Source of the DNA: Nocardioides sp.
GTDB taxonomy: Bacteria; Actinomycetota; Actinomycetes; Propionibacteriales; Nocardioidaceae
Reading direction: 5' to 3'
DNA: 64,000 nucleotides
Assembly (NCBI RefSeq): GCF_030019515.1
Contig: NZ_JASEEQ010000009.1
Span: 62,001 to 126,000, forward strand
Shown here: in pieces, positions 51,751 to 61,197 of the stretch
Position numbering within the stretch: position 1 is the stretch's first letter
Layout: every line of letters begins with the position of its first letter
Program-made: the position numbers and the translations under genes
The notes under the pieces: model-generated
Told to the model about the DNA's origin: nothing
Seen by the model: the letters and a program-made list of their open reading frames with translations, nothing else
Database searches by the model: none

Positions 51751-52236
51751 ATGACTTTCACCGTCGGCGAAACGGTTGTTTACCCGAATCACGGAGCCGC
51801 AGTCATCGAGGACATCGAGATGCGGAAGATCAAGGGAGAGGACCGGCAGTACCTCGTACTCCGTATCGTCGCCCAGCAGGACCTGGTGGTCAGAGTGCCC
51901 GCCTGCAACCTCGACCTGGTCGGGGTGCGTGACGTCGTCGACAAGGAGGGCCTGGACCGTGTGTTCGACGTCCTCCGTGCCGCGCACGTCGAGGAGCCGA
52001 CCAACTGGTCGCGCCGCTACAAGGCCAACCTGGAGAAGCTCCACAGCGGCGACGTCATGAAGGTCTCCGAGGTCGTGCGCGACCTGTGGCGCCGTGAGCG
52101 CGACCGCGGCCTGTCCGCCGGTGAGAAGCGGATGCTGGCCAAGGCCCGCCAGATCCTGGTCTCCGAGCTGGCGCTGGCCGAGCACACCAACGAGGACAAG
52201 GCCGAGGCCCTCCTCGACGAGGTACTCGCTTCCTGA
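51751..52236 (+). CDS. carD: RNA polymerase-binding transcription factor CarD
   Basis: 161 aa. N-terminal RNAP-interacting domain ([40 protein letters not shown]) and C-terminal helical DNA-binding domain with the conserved Trp in [18 protein letters not shown]. Stabilises the open complex at housekeeping promoters, essential in mycobacteria. Followed by a strong terminator. Neighbours ispD and ispF as in mycobacteria. Confidence 0.95.
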   Translation: MTFTVGETVVYPNHGAAVIEDIEMRKIKGEDRQYLVLRIVAQQDLVVRVPACNLDLVGVRDVVDKEGLDRVFDVLRAAHVEEPTNWSRRYKANLEKLHSGDVMKVSEVVRDLWRRERDRGLSAGEKRMLAKARQILVSELALAEHTNEDKAEALLDEVLAS

Positions 52237-52254
52237 GCTGTCGTTCGACGCGAC

Positions 52255-52283
52255 GAGGCCCCCGGGTGTGACCCGGGGGCCTC
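52255..52283 (+). terminator. Terminator after carD
   Basis: Perfect 13-bp stem GAGGCCCCCGGGT (52255-52267) / ACCCGGGGGCCTC (52271-52283) with a GTG loop, 18 bp after the carD stop. Confidence 0.85.
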
Positions 52284-52324
52284 GCTGCGTCCCGGGGCCC
52301 GGGACGTCGTACGTTGTGGTCGCG

Positions 52325-52930
52325 ATGACAACCCCAACGCATGACGACGCGGAGTACGACGCCCCGCCGGCACTCGGGACCGTGCTGGTCGACGGCCGCG
52401 GGTCGCTGCCGTTCGCGCTGATCCACGGCGAGGCACTGGTCGCCTGCGCGGCGTGGGCGCTCGGCGAGGCGGGCGTGCTGCCCATCGACGACGGCGTCGA
52501 GTGGTCGGCCGTGGTCGCCACCGGCGAGCCGCTCGTCGTACACGACCCGCTCTGCCCGATGACGCCGCCGGAGTTCGTCGCGGCGTGCGTGCGGCGCGCC
52601 GTCGAGGACGGCAGCGTGGTGGTGGGGGTCCGGCCGGTCACCGACACGGTCACGGTGGTCGCCGACGGGATCGTCGGCGAGACCGTCGACCGCGACGCGC
52701 TGGTCTCGGTGGCCGCGCCGGTCGTGCTGCCGGCGTCGGTGGTGGCGGCCCTCGACGGGCTGCCCTCCCACGACCTGGTCGAGCTGGTCGCCGCACTGCG
52801 CCGCGATCACCCGGTCGAGCTGGTCGAGGCCCCGCCCGGGGCGCGCCGGGTCGGGTCGGTGGACGACGTCCGGCTGCTGGAGGCGCTCACCGCAGGCGGT
52901 CGGCGACCGCCAGGTCCTCCGGGAACGTGA
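52325..52930 (+). CDS. Degenerate IspD-like protein
   Basis: 201 aa. Shares the outline of the adjacent IspD ([20 protein letters not shown] against [19 protein letters not shown]; closing [12 protein letters not shown]), but the CTP loop GSGSRVG and the Lys of NKVLLPL are missing (here [13 protein letters not shown]), as are the catalytic Asp-rich blocks. So it probably does not make CDP-methylerythritol. Its 3' end overlaps the 3' end of convergent ispD by 44 bp. A duplicate that lost activity or gained another role. Confidence 0.6.
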   Translation: MTTPTHDDAEYDAPPALGTVLVDGRGSLPFALIHGEALVACAAWALGEAGVLPIDDGVEWSAVVATGEPLVVHDPLCPMTPPEFVAACVRRAVEDGSVVVGVRPVTDTVTVVADGIVGETVDRDALVSVAAPVVLPASVVAALDGLPSHDLVELVAALRRDHPVELVEAPPGARRVGSVDDVRLLEALTAGGRRPPGPPGT

Positions 52931-53555
52931 CCTTCAGGTTGTGCGACGTGCTCGGTACGGCGACCACCGGCAGGTCGGTGTAGCGGGCCCAGCAGGTCGC
53001 GGTGTCGGTGCCGTCGAACCCGTCCGCCTCCGCCCGGGCGTAGGCGGCGACCAGCTCGCGCGCCCGGAACGCCTGCGGCGTCTGCACGCCGTCCAGCTCC
53101 GGCAGCGCCCGGCCGTCCAGGGCCAGCAGGCCCCGCAGCGCCACGACCGGGATCGCCCCGCCCCGGGACCGGGCCGCGGCGATGGTGGCCCGGAACAGGT
53201 CGGGGCCCGCCAGCGGCCGGGCGCCGTCGTGGATCGCGATCACGTCGATGCCGCCGTCCTCGACCTCGGCGGCCAGGGCGCGCAGCGCGTTCCACTCCGA
53301 GCCGTGCCGGGTCGCGCCGCCCTCGACCACGCCGATCTCGGCGTCGCCCAGGTGCGGCGCGAGGGCCGCGGCGACCGCCTCGCGCTCGCCCGGGCGGACC
53401 ACCACCAGCACCCGCCGTACGTCCTCGAGGCCGAGCGCGTCGCGCACCGACCAGGCGAGCACCGGCCGGTCGCCCAGCGGCAGCAGCACCTTGTTGGTCG
53501 CCGCGCCCACGCGGGAGCCGGAGCCGGCGGCGAGGATCACGACGGCGGCGGGCAC
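52887..53555 (-). CDS. ispD: 2-C-methyl-D-erythritol 4-phosphate cytidylyltransferase
   Basis: 222 aa. CTP loop [61 protein letters not shown] and [20 protein letters not shown] match IspD. Third step of the MEP isoprenoid pathway. GTG 53555 follows TAGACT by 6 nt (leaderless). Adjacent to ispF, next but one in the pathway. Confidence 0.93.
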   Translation of the reverse strand: MPAAVVILAAGSGSRVGAATNKVLLPLGDRPVLAWSVRDALGLEDVRRVLVVVRPGEREAVAAALAPHLGDAEIGVVEGGATRHGSEWNALRALAAEVEDGGIDVIAIHDGARPLAGPDLFRATIAAARSRGGAIPVVALRGLLALDGRALPELDGVQTPQAFRARELVAAYARAEADGFDGTDTATCWARYTDLPVVAVPSTSHNLKVTFPEDLAVADRLR

Positions 53556-53567
53556 GCCCGGAGTCTA
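53556..53567 (-). promoter_or_regulatory. Leaderless promoter of ispD
   Basis: Minus strand TAGACT (53567-53562), 6 nt, then GTG 53555. Confidence 0.5.
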
Positions 53568-53629
53568 GGACGCTGCTGCGGTGCGAGTGGCCGGCGGCAC
53601 GGTGCTCGTGGGGCACCGCACGGAGGTGG

Positions 53630-54109
53630 TCACCCGGGGCTGACCAGGGCGGTGGCGATCGCGGCGACGCCCTCGCCGCGCCCGGTCAGCCCGAGCCCGT
53701 CCGTGGTCGTGGCCGAGACGCTCACCGGCGCGCCGACGGCTGCGCTGAGGGCGGCCTCCGCCTCCGCCCGCCGGCTGCCCAGCCGCGGCCGGTTGCCGAT
53801 CACCTGGACGGCGACGTTGCCGACCGCGAAGCCCGCGGCGCGGACCCGCCGTGCGGTCTCCTCGAGCAGGGCCACCCCGGAGGCGCCGGCCCAGGCGGGG
53901 TCCGCCGTACCGAAGTTGGAGCCCAGGTCGCCGAGGCCGGCCGCGGACAGCAGCGCGTCGCACGCGGCGTGCGCGGCGACGTCGGCGTCGGAGTGCCCCT
54001 CGAGACCCTGGGGCTCGTCGGGCCAGTGCAGGCCGGCGAGGTGGAGGGGGACGCCGTCGATGAGCCGGTGCACGTCGGTGCCGATACCGACTCTCGGGAG
54101 GAGATCCAC
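53630..54109 (-). CDS. ispF: 2-C-methyl-D-erythritol 2,4-cyclodiphosphate synthase
   Basis: 159 aa. Metal ligands in [12 protein letters not shown] and [20 protein letters not shown], plus [19 protein letters not shown] and [18 protein letters not shown]. Cyclises the MEP intermediate with release of CMP. GTG 54109 gives the usual IspF length. Divergent from the sulfite-oxidase-like gene. Confidence 0.93.
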   Translation of the reverse strand: MDLLPRVGIGTDVHRLIDGVPLHLAGLHWPDEPQGLEGHSDADVAAHAACDALLSAAGLGDLGSNFGTADPAWAGASGVALLEETARRVRAAGFAVGNVAVQVIGNRPRLGSRRAEAEAALSAAVGAPVSVSATTTDGLGLTGRGEGVAAIATALVSPG

Positions 54110-54147
54110 AAGACGATCATGCCGGAGAGTGCGCAACAATCGCCGGG

Positions 54148-55713
54148 GTGAGCACCTCCCGCGCGTGGTCGGTCGCCGGCCTGGTCGCCGGGTTCGTCGG
54201 TCTCGCCGTGAGCTACAGCCTCGCGATGGTGATGACGATCCGGGACTCGCCGCTGGTCGCCGTCGCCGACCTCGTCGTGCGGCTGACCCCCGGGCCGGTC
54301 GAGGAGCGCGCGATCCGGTTCCTCGGCCACCAGGACAAGACCGTGCTGCTGGTCGTGATGCTGCTGATCAGCGCGGCCGTGTTCGCCTGGGCCGGCCGGC
54401 TGGCGCGGCACGCGTGGTGGCGCTCCACGCTGGTGTTCGTCGTGCTCGCCGTGCTCGGTGGCGTCGCGGTGTGGCTGCAGCGCGGCGCCACCGCGCTCGA
54501 CGCGCTGCCGGTCGCCGCGGGCTTCGCGACCTGGGTGGTCTGCCTCTCGCTGCTGACCGAGCCGCTGCGGCGCCACGCCCTGGCCCTCGCCGCGGCGCCG
54601 GTGGCCGTCACCGACCCGGCGCACCCGGACCACACCCGCCGGACCTTCCTGCTCCGGGTCGGCGCGATGACCGCCGCCGGCCTGGTGCTCGGCGCGACGG
54701 GGCGGGCGATCGGGCGCGGGCGCCGGCACGTCGAGGAGACCCGCCGGCTGCTGCGGCTGCCGGGTGTGACCCAGCCGGTGGCTCCGAAGGGCACCCGGGT
54801 CGAGGTCCCCGACATGACGCCGTGGGTGACGCCGAACGACGACTTCTACCGGATCGACACCGCGCTGGTGGTGCCCACGATCGAGCCCTCCGACTGGCTG
54901 CTGCGGATCCACGGGATGGTCGACCGGGAGATCGTGCTCACCTACCAGGACCTGATCGACCGGCGGCTGACCGAGGCGTGGGTGACGCTCAACTGCGTCT
55001 CCAACGAGGTCGGCGGCGACCTGATCGGGAACGCCTGGTGGAGCGGCGTGCGGATCGCCGGGCTGCTGAGCGTGGCGGGCGTGCACCCGGGCGCCGACGC
55101 GGTCCTGCAGACCTCCGAGGACGGCTGGACGTGCGGCACCCCGCTCGAGGTGCTCACCGACGACCGGAACGCGATGCTCGCGGTGGCGATGAACGGCCGG
55201 CCGCTGCCGATCGACCACGGGTTCCCGGTGCGCACGATCGTGCCCGGGCTGTACGGCTACGTGTCCGCGTGCAAGTGGGTCGTGGACCTGAAGGTGACCC
55301 GGTTCGCCGACATCGAGGCGTACTGGACCGGGAAGGGCTGGTCCGAGCTCGGGCCGGTCAAGATCGCCTCGCGCATCGACGTCCCCGGTGACGGCGGCGA
55401 GATCGACTCCGGCGGGGCCCGGGTCGCCGGGGTCGCCTGGGCGCAGCATACCGGCATCGCGCGGGTCGAGGTCTCGGTCGACGGCGGCTCGTGGACCCCG
55501 GCCCGGCTGGCACGGGTGCCGAGCAACGACACCTGGGTGCAGTGGATGGCGGACCTCGACGTACCCCCCGGCGACCACACGCTGACGGTGCGCGCCACCG
55601 ACGCCGAGGGCCTGCTGCAGACGGGCGTCGAGCAGGACGTGCTGCCCGACGGTGCCACCGGCTGGCACACGATCGGCCTCACCGCCCGCGAGCCCCAGCA
55701 GGAGGACGGCTGA
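54148..55713 (+). CDS. Membrane-anchored molybdopterin oxidoreductase (sulfite oxidase family)
   Basis: 521 aa. N-terminal membrane domain with about four helices ([59 protein letters not shown] and a later one near 140), a Tat-like [20 protein letters not shown], then the Moco domain (about 210-400) with Cys ligand in [12 protein letters not shown] and [20 protein letters not shown], and a C-terminal Ig-like dimer domain. Oxidises sulfite or similar on the outer face; substrate unknown. Confidence 0.88.
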   Translation: MSTSRAWSVAGLVAGFVGLAVSYSLAMVMTIRDSPLVAVADLVVRLTPGPVEERAIRFLGHQDKTVLLVVMLLISAAVFAWAGRLARHAWWRSTLVFVVLAVLGGVAVWLQRGATALDALPVAAGFATWVVCLSLLTEPLRRHALALAAAPVAVTDPAHPDHTRRTFLLRVGAMTAAGLVLGATGRAIGRGRRHVEETRRLLRLPGVTQPVAPKGTRVEVPDMTPWVTPNDDFYRIDTALVVPTIEPSDWLLRIHGMVDREIVLTYQDLIDRRLTEAWVTLNCVSNEVGGDLIGNAWWSGVRIAGLLSVAGVHPGADAVLQTSEDGWTCGTPLEVLTDDRNAMLAVAMNGRPLPIDHGFPVRTIVPGLYGYVSACKWVVDLKVTRFADIEAYWTGKGWSELGPVKIASRIDVPGDGGEIDSGGARVAGVAWAQHTGIARVEVSVDGGSWTPARLARVPSNDTWVQWMADLDVPPGDHTLTVRATDAEGLLQTGVEQDVLPDGATGWHTIGLTAREPQQEDG

Positions 55714-55734
55714 CTGGCCAGCGGCCGACGCGCC

Positions 55735-55822
55735 AGTTTCATCGGCTGGCCGACAGAACTCGTGCCTGGACGATGAAGCTTTGTCGTCCAAGCGAGAGTT
55801 TCATCGGCCGGCCGATGAAACT
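55735..55822. repeat. 88-bp palindrome-hairpin-palindrome element, copy 3
   Basis: Left unit 55735-55760 is a decayed palindrome; middle holds TGGACGA/TCGTCCA (55767-55773 with 55784-55790); right unit 55797-55822 is a perfect 26-bp palindrome. Inverted relative to copy 1 (76 of 88 identical by eye against 71 of 88 in direct orientation). Confidence 0.8.
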
Positions 55823-55843
55823 CCCAGCCCGACCGAGAACCAT

Positions 55844-55963
55844 CAGCGGAGCCGCTGGCGCGTCTCCGGTCTCGACACGCCGGTCGCGGCTTCGTCCCTC
55901 AGCCGCGCGGCTCGCTCGATCACCATCACCATCACCAGCAGCGGATCCGCTGGCGCGTCTCCG
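55844..55963. repeat. Direct repeats CAGCGGAGCCGCTGGCG with GGTCTCGACACGC
   Basis: Two 25-bp direct repeats (55844-55868 and 55939-55963) differ at one base; each begins with a 14-bp palindrome (second copy CAGCGGATCCGCTG). Between them lie GGTCTCGACACGC (55868-55880) and an (ATCACC)n run. The second repeat abuts the stop codon of the C39 peptidase. Confidence 0.65.
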
Positions 55964-57160
55964 CTACCAGTTCCCGGGGCTGTTCGCCGGCAGCGGGTGG
56001 GCGTCGTCCCGGATCACGTAGACGGTGCCGCCGGAGGCGGGGATCCAGGCGTCCTCGAACTCACCGCGGTCGTAGGTGCGCCGCACGCCGGCGCGGGTGG
56101 CGGCGGCGGGGTCGTTGACGACCACGTCGCCGGCGTCCGTGAAGCCGACGATCACCAGCAGGTGGCCGGCGGTGGAGCTGATCGGGGCACCGCTCAGCTC
56201 GCCGGGGCCGAACGCGATCGACGCGACCAGCGGGATGCCGGCGGCGACGAACCGCTCGGCCTCGCGCAGCGAGCGGAGCCGCGTCACGAACGCCTGGCCG
56301 GCCAGGGACGCGGCGTACGCGGTGTTGAACGGCCAGTTGCCGGCGCCGTCGTAGTCGTAGTCGAAGGTCATCCGGGCGGCGTGGTCCACCCACGGGTCGA
56401 CGTGACCCTCCGGCACCCAGGAGTACGCCGAGGCGGGGGGCAGCGCGTCGTAGTAGCCGAGCACCATCGACGTCGACGTCGGCGAGCACCAGGCCTCGCC
56501 GCCACCGCCGTACCGCGGGTAGTGGCCGCGGTGCACCATCTGCGAGTAGCGCGGCACGTCGAGCACGACGCCGCGGGCCACCCCGGGCCGCGAGGTCGTC
56601 ACGTCGGAGGTGTCGGGCAGCAGCGAGGTCATCGCGCCGATCGAGTCGACCGACGGCGACCTCGCCTGCCCCGCGGCGCGCACCAGCGTGACCCGCAGCC
56701 GGTACGCCGTCACCCCGCCCGGCGCCACCCACGTGTCGACGTTGACCGAGCCCAGGTCGTCGGCCTGGCCGGAGTACGTCGTCCGCCGGGTGAACCGGTC
56801 GCCCGCCGCCCACGACGCGAGCGTGTCCCAGCTCGACCTCGTGGTGCCGGACCGACCGCGGACCTCGACCCGGATCCGGCTGTCACCCGGCGTGCGGGCC
56901 GACCAGGACGCGATCAGCCGGGTCGCCGCGAACCCGGGCCGCGTCCACGGCGAGGTCCACCGGCCCAGGTCGGCCCCGGTCTCGAGCCGCAGCCGGCCGG
57001 CGCCGACCCGCACGGCGTCGAGGGTGCCGGAGCGCAGCTGCGCCGGCGCGTCCCAGGCGGCGTAGTCGATCCGGCGCGCGGGCGCGGCCTCCGCGGGGGC
57101 GGTCACGAGCAGGGGTGCCAGGCACGCCAGCAGCGCCGCCGCGGATGTCAGTCGCCTCAC
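55964..57160 (-). CDS. Secreted C39-family cysteine peptidase
   Basis: 398 aa. Signal peptide about 1-25 (LTSAAALLACLAPLLVTAPA). Residues about 30-180 form a beta-rich N-terminal region. Peptidase_C39_2 domain about 195-380: VLDVPRYSQMVHRG, catalytic Cys in EAWCSPTSTSMVLGYY, His in AGHLLVIVGF and Asp in VVNDPAAA. Likely cleaves peptides outside the cell; substrate unknown. GTG 57160 lies 6 nt from TAGGGT on its strand. Confidence 0.85.
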   Translation of the reverse strand: MRRLTSAAALLACLAPLLVTAPAEAAPARRIDYAAWDAPAQLRSGTLDAVRVGAGRLRLETGADLGRWTSPWTRPGFAATRLIASWSARTPGDSRIRVEVRGRSGTTRSSWDTLASWAAGDRFTRRTTYSGQADDLGSVNVDTWVAPGGVTAYRLRVTLVRAAGQARSPSVDSIGAMTSLLPDTSDVTTSRPGVARGVVLDVPRYSQMVHRGHYPRYGGGGEAWCSPTSTSMVLGYYDALPPASAYSWVPEGHVDPWVDHAARMTFDYDYDGAGNWPFNTAYAASLAGQAFVTRLRSLREAERFVAAGIPLVASIAFGPGELSGAPISSTAGHLLVIVGFTDAGDVVVNDPAAATRAGVRRTYDRGEFEDAWIPASGGTVYVIRDDAHPLPANSPGNW

Positions 57161-57182
57161 CGAACCACCCTAGACTCGACGG
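57161..57182. promoter_or_regulatory. 22-bp divergent leaderless promoter pair
   Basis: Only 22 bp separate the two start codons. Minus strand: TAGGGT (57172-57167), 6 nt, GTG 57160. Plus strand: TAGACT (57171-57176), 6 nt, GTG 57183. The two -10 boxes share the TA at 57171-57172. Confidence 0.65.
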
Positions 57183-58598
57183 GTGACCTTCCGGCTGTAC
57201 GACACCGCGACCCGCGAAGTCCGTGACTTCGTTCCCCTCGAGGAGGGGAAGGCGGGTCTCTACGTCTGCGGTCTCACCGTGCAGTCCGAGCCGCACGTCG
57301 GGCACGTCCGCTCGGCCGTGAACTTCGACGTGCTGCAGCGCTGGCTGCGCCACCTCGGCTACGACGTGACGTTCATCCGCAACGTCACCGACATCGACGA
57401 CAAGATCCTCATCAAGTCGGCCGACCAGGGCCTGGCCTGGTACCAGCTCGCCTACCGGATGAAGCGCGAGCTCGACCAGGCGTACGACGACCTCAACGTG
57501 GCGCCGCCGACCTACGAGCCGGCCGCCACCGGCCACGTGCCCGAGATGATCGTGCTGATCGAGGAGCTGATCGCGAAGGGGCACGCGTACGCCGCCGAGG
57601 ACGGCTCGGGCGACGTGTACTTCGACGTGCGGTCCTGGCCGCAGTACGGCGAGCTCACCCGCCAGCGGATCGACGACATGGAGGCGGCCGAGGACGCCGA
57701 CCCGCGCGGCAAGCGCGACCCCCGCGACTTCGCGCTCTGGAAGGGGCAGAAGGTGGGGTCCGAGCCGGACACCGCGGCCTGGCCCAGCCCGTGGGGCAAG
57801 GGCCGGCCCGGCTGGCACATCGAGTGCTCCGCGATGGCCGGCAAGTACCTCGGGCCGGCGTTCGACATCCACGGCGGCGGGGTCGACCTGCGCTTCCCCC
57901 ACCACGAGAACGAGCTCGCCCAGTCCCGGGCGGCGGGCCGGCCGTTCGCGACGTACTGGATGCACAACGCGTGGATCACCACCGCGGGCGAGAAGATGAG
58001 CAAGTCGCTCGGCAACTCGCTGACCATCCCGGCGGTGCTGCAGAAGTACCGCGGCATCGAGCTGCGCTACTACCTGGTGGCCGCGCACTACCGCAGCCAC
58101 GTCGAGTTCAGCTTCGAGGCGCTCGACGAGGCGGCCGCGGGCTTCCGCCGGATCGAGAACTTCCTCGACCGCGCCGCCGACGTGCTCGGTGGGATCGGCG
58201 CCCACGGCATCGCCTGCGCCGACTTCGTCAACGCGATGGACGACGACCTCGGCACCCCCGCCGCGGTCGCGGCCATCCACGAGGTGGTGCGCGAGGGCAA
58301 CAAGCTCCTCGGCTCGGGGGACTCGCCCGCGCTGCGCGGCAACGCGGCGTCGGTCGTCGCGATGCTCGACGTGCTCGGCCTGAACCCGGCCGACCCCGCC
58401 TGGCGCACCGGGACCGGCGGCCAGGAGGAGAAGCTCCTGGCGACCGTGGACGCGCTGGTCGCCGGGGTGCTCGCGGAGCGCTCGGAGGCCCGTGCCGCCA
58501 AGGACTTCGCGCGGGCCGACGCCCTGCGCGACCGACTGCACGCGGCGGGCGTCCAGCTCGAAGACACTCCCGACGGACCGAAGTGGAGCCTCTCCTAG
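57183..58598 (+). CDS. cysS: Cysteinyl-tRNA synthetase
   Basis: 471 aa class I synthetase. [20 protein letters not shown] holds the zinc Cys and HIGH-like [24 protein letters not shown] the other zinc ligands; KMSKS at 271-275. CGLTVQ replaces the more common CGPTVY. Distinguished from MshC (mycothiol ligase, about 410 aa) by length and the C-terminal DALRDRL tRNA-binding region. Followed by rlmB. Confidence 0.94.
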   Translation: MTFRLYDTATREVRDFVPLEEGKAGLYVCGLTVQSEPHVGHVRSAVNFDVLQRWLRHLGYDVTFIRNVTDIDDKILIKSADQGLAWYQLAYRMKRELDQAYDDLNVAPPTYEPAATGHVPEMIVLIEELIAKGHAYAAEDGSGDVYFDVRSWPQYGELTRQRIDDMEAAEDADPRGKRDPRDFALWKGQKVGSEPDTAAWPSPWGKGRPGWHIECSAMAGKYLGPAFDIHGGGVDLRFPHHENELAQSRAAGRPFATYWMHNAWITTAGEKMSKSLGNSLTIPAVLQKYRGIELRYYLVAAHYRSHVEFSFEALDEAAAGFRRIENFLDRAADVLGGIGAHGIACADFVNAMDDDLGTPAAVAAIHEVVREGNKLLGSGDSPALRGNAASVVAMLDVLGLNPADPAWRTGTGGQEEKLLATVDALVAGVLAERSEARAAKDFARADALRDRLHAAGVQLEDTPDGPKWSLS

Positions 58599-58600
58599 TC

Positions 58601-59545
58601 ATGGCTGGAAACTCGCAGCGCAAGGGCGCGATCAAGAAGACCGGCAAGGGCAACCCCACCGCCGGGTCCGGCGGCCGGGTCCGCCGCGGCCTGGAGGGCA
58701 AGGGCCCCACGCCGAAGGCCAAGGACCGGCCCTACCACCAGGCGTACAAGACCGCCAAGCGCGCCGAGAAGTCCGCGGCGCGCCGGCCCCAGCGCCGGAC
58801 CGGCGGCGAGGCCGAGTGGGTCGCCGGGCGCAACTCCGTCGTCGAGGCGCTGCGCGCCGGAGTGCCGGTGACCGGGGTGTACGTCGCCGAGGGCGCCGAG
58901 CGCGACGGCCGGCTGCGCGAGGCGTTCGCGACCGCCGCCGAGCGGGGCCTGAACATCCAGGAGGTCGGCCGCGGCGAGCTGGACCGGATGACCGGCGGCG
59001 CGGTCCACCAGGGACTGGCGGCGCGGATCCCGCCGTACGAGTACGCCCACCCCGACGACCTGCTCGAGGCCGCCGCGGAGAGCGGCGCGCCGCCGCTCAT
59101 CGTGGCGCTCGACTCGGTCACCGACCCGCGCAACCTGGGCGCCGTCGTGCGCAGCGCCGCGGGCTTCGGCGCGCACGGGGTGCTGATCCCCGAGCGCCGC
59201 TCGGCCGGGATGACCGCGTCGGCGTGGAAGACCAGTGCGGGCGCGGCCGCGCGGCTCCCGGTCGCTCGGACCGTGAACCTGGTCCGCCAGCTCAAGGCCT
59301 ACCAGGAGGCCGGCTGCATGGTCGTCGGCCTGGCCGCCGACGGCGACGTCAGCCTGCCCGACCTCGACCTCGCCGACGGGCCGCTGGTGGTCGTGGTCGG
59401 CTCGGAGGGCAGCGGCCTCTCGCGCCTGGTCAGCGAGACCTGCGACCAGCTCGTGTCGATCCCGATGGCCAACCAGCTGGAGTCCCTCAACGCCGGCGTC
59501 GCCGCCTCGGTGGCGCTCTACGCCATCTCGGAGTCGCGTCGCTGA
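58601..59545 (+). CDS. rlmB: 23S rRNA 2'-O-methyltransferase RlmB (SpoU/TrmH family)
   Basis: 314 aa. Lys/Arg-rich N-terminal extension (about 1-65), SpoU substrate-binding domain ([20 protein letters not shown]), then the knotted methyltransferase: [33 protein letters not shown] and [20 protein letters not shown]. Methylates a guanosine of 23S rRNA with SAM. Same order cysS-rlmB as in mycobacteria. Confidence 0.92.
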   Translation: MAGNSQRKGAIKKTGKGNPTAGSGGRVRRGLEGKGPTPKAKDRPYHQAYKTAKRAEKSAARRPQRRTGGEAEWVAGRNSVVEALRAGVPVTGVYVAEGAERDGRLREAFATAAERGLNIQEVGRGELDRMTGGAVHQGLAARIPPYEYAHPDDLLEAAAESGAPPLIVALDSVTDPRNLGAVVRSAAGFGAHGVLIPERRSAGMTASAWKTSAGAAARLPVARTVNLVRQLKAYQEAGCMVVGLAADGDVSLPDLDLADGPLVVVVGSEGSGLSRLVSETCDQLVSIPMANQLESLNAGVAASVALYAISESRR

Positions 59546-61089
59546 GCGTCGGGCGGATCCCGCGGGCCCTGGCGTACGCCGGGGCCTGGTTCGGCTGCGC
59601 TGCCGTGATCGCGCTGCTCCTGTTCCTCACCAGCAGTCGGTCCATCGTGCTGGCCAGCCACGACGCCGTGCTGCGCCCCACGTTCTCCGGCCACGTGGTG
59701 CTGCGCACCGGCCCGGTGATCCCCGACGTCCGGGTCGACGCCCCCGGCGTCCTCGGCGTCGACATCCGGCTCGGCAAGACCGACGCCACCTCCACCGACG
59801 AGCTGCTCCAGCGCTACGCCGCGATCGCCGGCCAGCCCGAGGGCCAGGTCGCGAAGGTGACCCACGCGGTGCGCGACATGGCGCTCAGCGCCGCGCTCCG
59901 CGGCGGGGTGCTGGGGCTGCCGCCGGTCGTGGGCTGGGTGCTGGTCGGTGCCGCCCGCCGCCACGAGCTCGCCACCCGCATGCACCTGCCACACCTGGTG
60001 CTGCTGGGCGTCGGCGTCGTGCTGGTCGGCCTGGCGCTGTGGCAGCCGTGGCTCGGTGACGACGACATCGAGGACGTGCACCGCGACTGGATCCCGCTGG
60101 CCGAGTTCCTCGGACCCGGCGTACCCCTGCCCGACGAGGCGGACGGCGTGGAGGTGAGCGGCGACGTCACCACCAAGCAGACCCGTCGGCTCATCGAGAG
60201 CGCGGTCGACACCTACAACACCAGCAAGTCGTTCTACGCGCAGGCCGCCGAGGACGCCGCGAGCCTCGGGCTGCGCAACCCCGGTGAGGGGGACACGGTG
60301 GTCGCGTTCGTCTCCGACCGGCACGACAACATCGGGATGGACCCGGTGGCCCGGGCGGTCGCCGACGCGGCCGGCGCCACCGGCGTCCTGGACGGGGGCG
60401 ACGACACCTCCTCGGGCAACAGCTGGGAGGCGTTCTCCCTCGACTCGGTGACCGAGGCCTTCGACGGGATGGACAAGTGGGGCGTGGCCGGCAACCACGA
60501 CCACGGCGACTTCGTGCAGACCTACCTCGCCGACCACGGCTGGACCATGCTCGACGGCGAGGTCGTCGAAGGCCCGGGCGGTACGACGATCCTCGGCGTG
60601 GCCGATCCTCGCTCGAGCGGCCTGGGCAACTGGCGCGACGAGACCGGCCTGACCTTCGACGAGGTCGAGCAGCGGCTCGCCGACGCCGCGTGCGACGCCG
60701 AGGAGCGGGTCGACACGATCCTGGTCCACGACGCCAACCTCGGCGACGAGGCGCTGGCCCGCGGCTGCGCCGACCTGGTGATCGGCGGCCACCTGCACGT
60801 GCGCCAGGGGCCCGATCGGATCATCGGCAGCAACGGCGAGGTTGGCTACAGCTACACGACCGGGACGGCCGGGGGCGCGGCGTACGCCTTCGCGCTCGGC
60901 AGCAAGCCCCGGCGCGCGGCCGACATCAGCCTGATCACCTACCACGGCGGCCGCCCGGTCGGCATCCAGTGGGTGACGCTGCAGACCGACGGCAGCTACG
61001 AGACCGGCAACTACGTGCCGCTGCACCTGCCCGAGGACCCGCCGGAGGTGGTCGAGGAGACCGAGCAGCCGAGCCGCGCGGCCCGCTGA
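59542..61089 (+). CDS. Membrane metallophosphoesterase, probable CTG start
   Basis: 515 aa if it starts at CTG 59542, which overlaps the rlmB stop (CTGA) and has GGAG 8 nt upstream; the first ATG/GTG in frame, GTG 59605, would cut the first membrane helix. Membrane helices near 8-30, 120-140 and 150-175. Phosphoesterase motifs: [37 protein letters not shown] and LVIGGHLH (metal site). Tail is Glu/Pro-rich. Substrate unknown. Confidence 0.75.
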   Translation: MSVGRIPRALAYAGAWFGCAAVIALLLFLTSSRSIVLASHDAVLRPTFSGHVVLRTGPVIPDVRVDAPGVLGVDIRLGKTDATSTDELLQRYAAIAGQPEGQVAKVTHAVRDMALSAALRGGVLGLPPVVGWVLVGAARRHELATRMHLPHLVLLGVGVVLVGLALWQPWLGDDDIEDVHRDWIPLAEFLGPGVPLPDEADGVEVSGDVTTKQTRRLIESAVDTYNTSKSFYAQAAEDAASLGLRNPGEGDTVVAFVSDRHDNIGMDPVARAVADAAGATGVLDGGDDTSSGNSWEAFSLDSVTEAFDGMDKWGVAGNHDHGDFVQTYLADHGWTMLDGEVVEGPGGTTILGVADPRSSGLGNWRDETGLTFDEVEQRLADAACDAEERVDTILVHDANLGDEALARGCADLVIGGHLHVRQGPDRIIGSNGEVGYSYTTGTAGGAAYAFALGSKPRRAADISLITYHGGRPVGIQWVTLQTDGSYETGNYVPLHLPEDPPEVVEETEQPSRAAR

Positions 61090-61157
61090 TCGGCCCGCGG
61101 TCGAGACCACCGCAGAGAACCTGACGTGGCCTGCGTCACCTCCGGGGACATGTGTCG

Positions 61158-61184
61158 TTGACGAACTGATACGTGTTCTAGAAA
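61158..61184 (+). promoter_or_regulatory. Promoter of the first substrate-binding lipoprotein gene
   Basis: TTGACG at 61158-61163 and TAGAAA at 61179-61184, 15-bp spacing. A similar stretch (GTCGTTGA, later CGTGCTCTGG) precedes the second paralog, so the promoter was part of the duplication. Confidence 0.4.
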
Positions 61185-61197
61185 TGGTGGAGGGCCT

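Noticed and set aside
57183..58598. MshC (mycothiol cysteine ligase) instead of CysS
   Set aside because: The length (471 aa), the C-terminal tRNA-binding region and the cysS-rlmB/ispF neighbourhood favour CysS.
61118..61134. CCTGACG near CGTCA downstream of the phosphoesterase gene as a fourth copy of the CCTGACG family
   Set aside because: Spacing is 7 nt rather than 35-36 and the arms do not extend.
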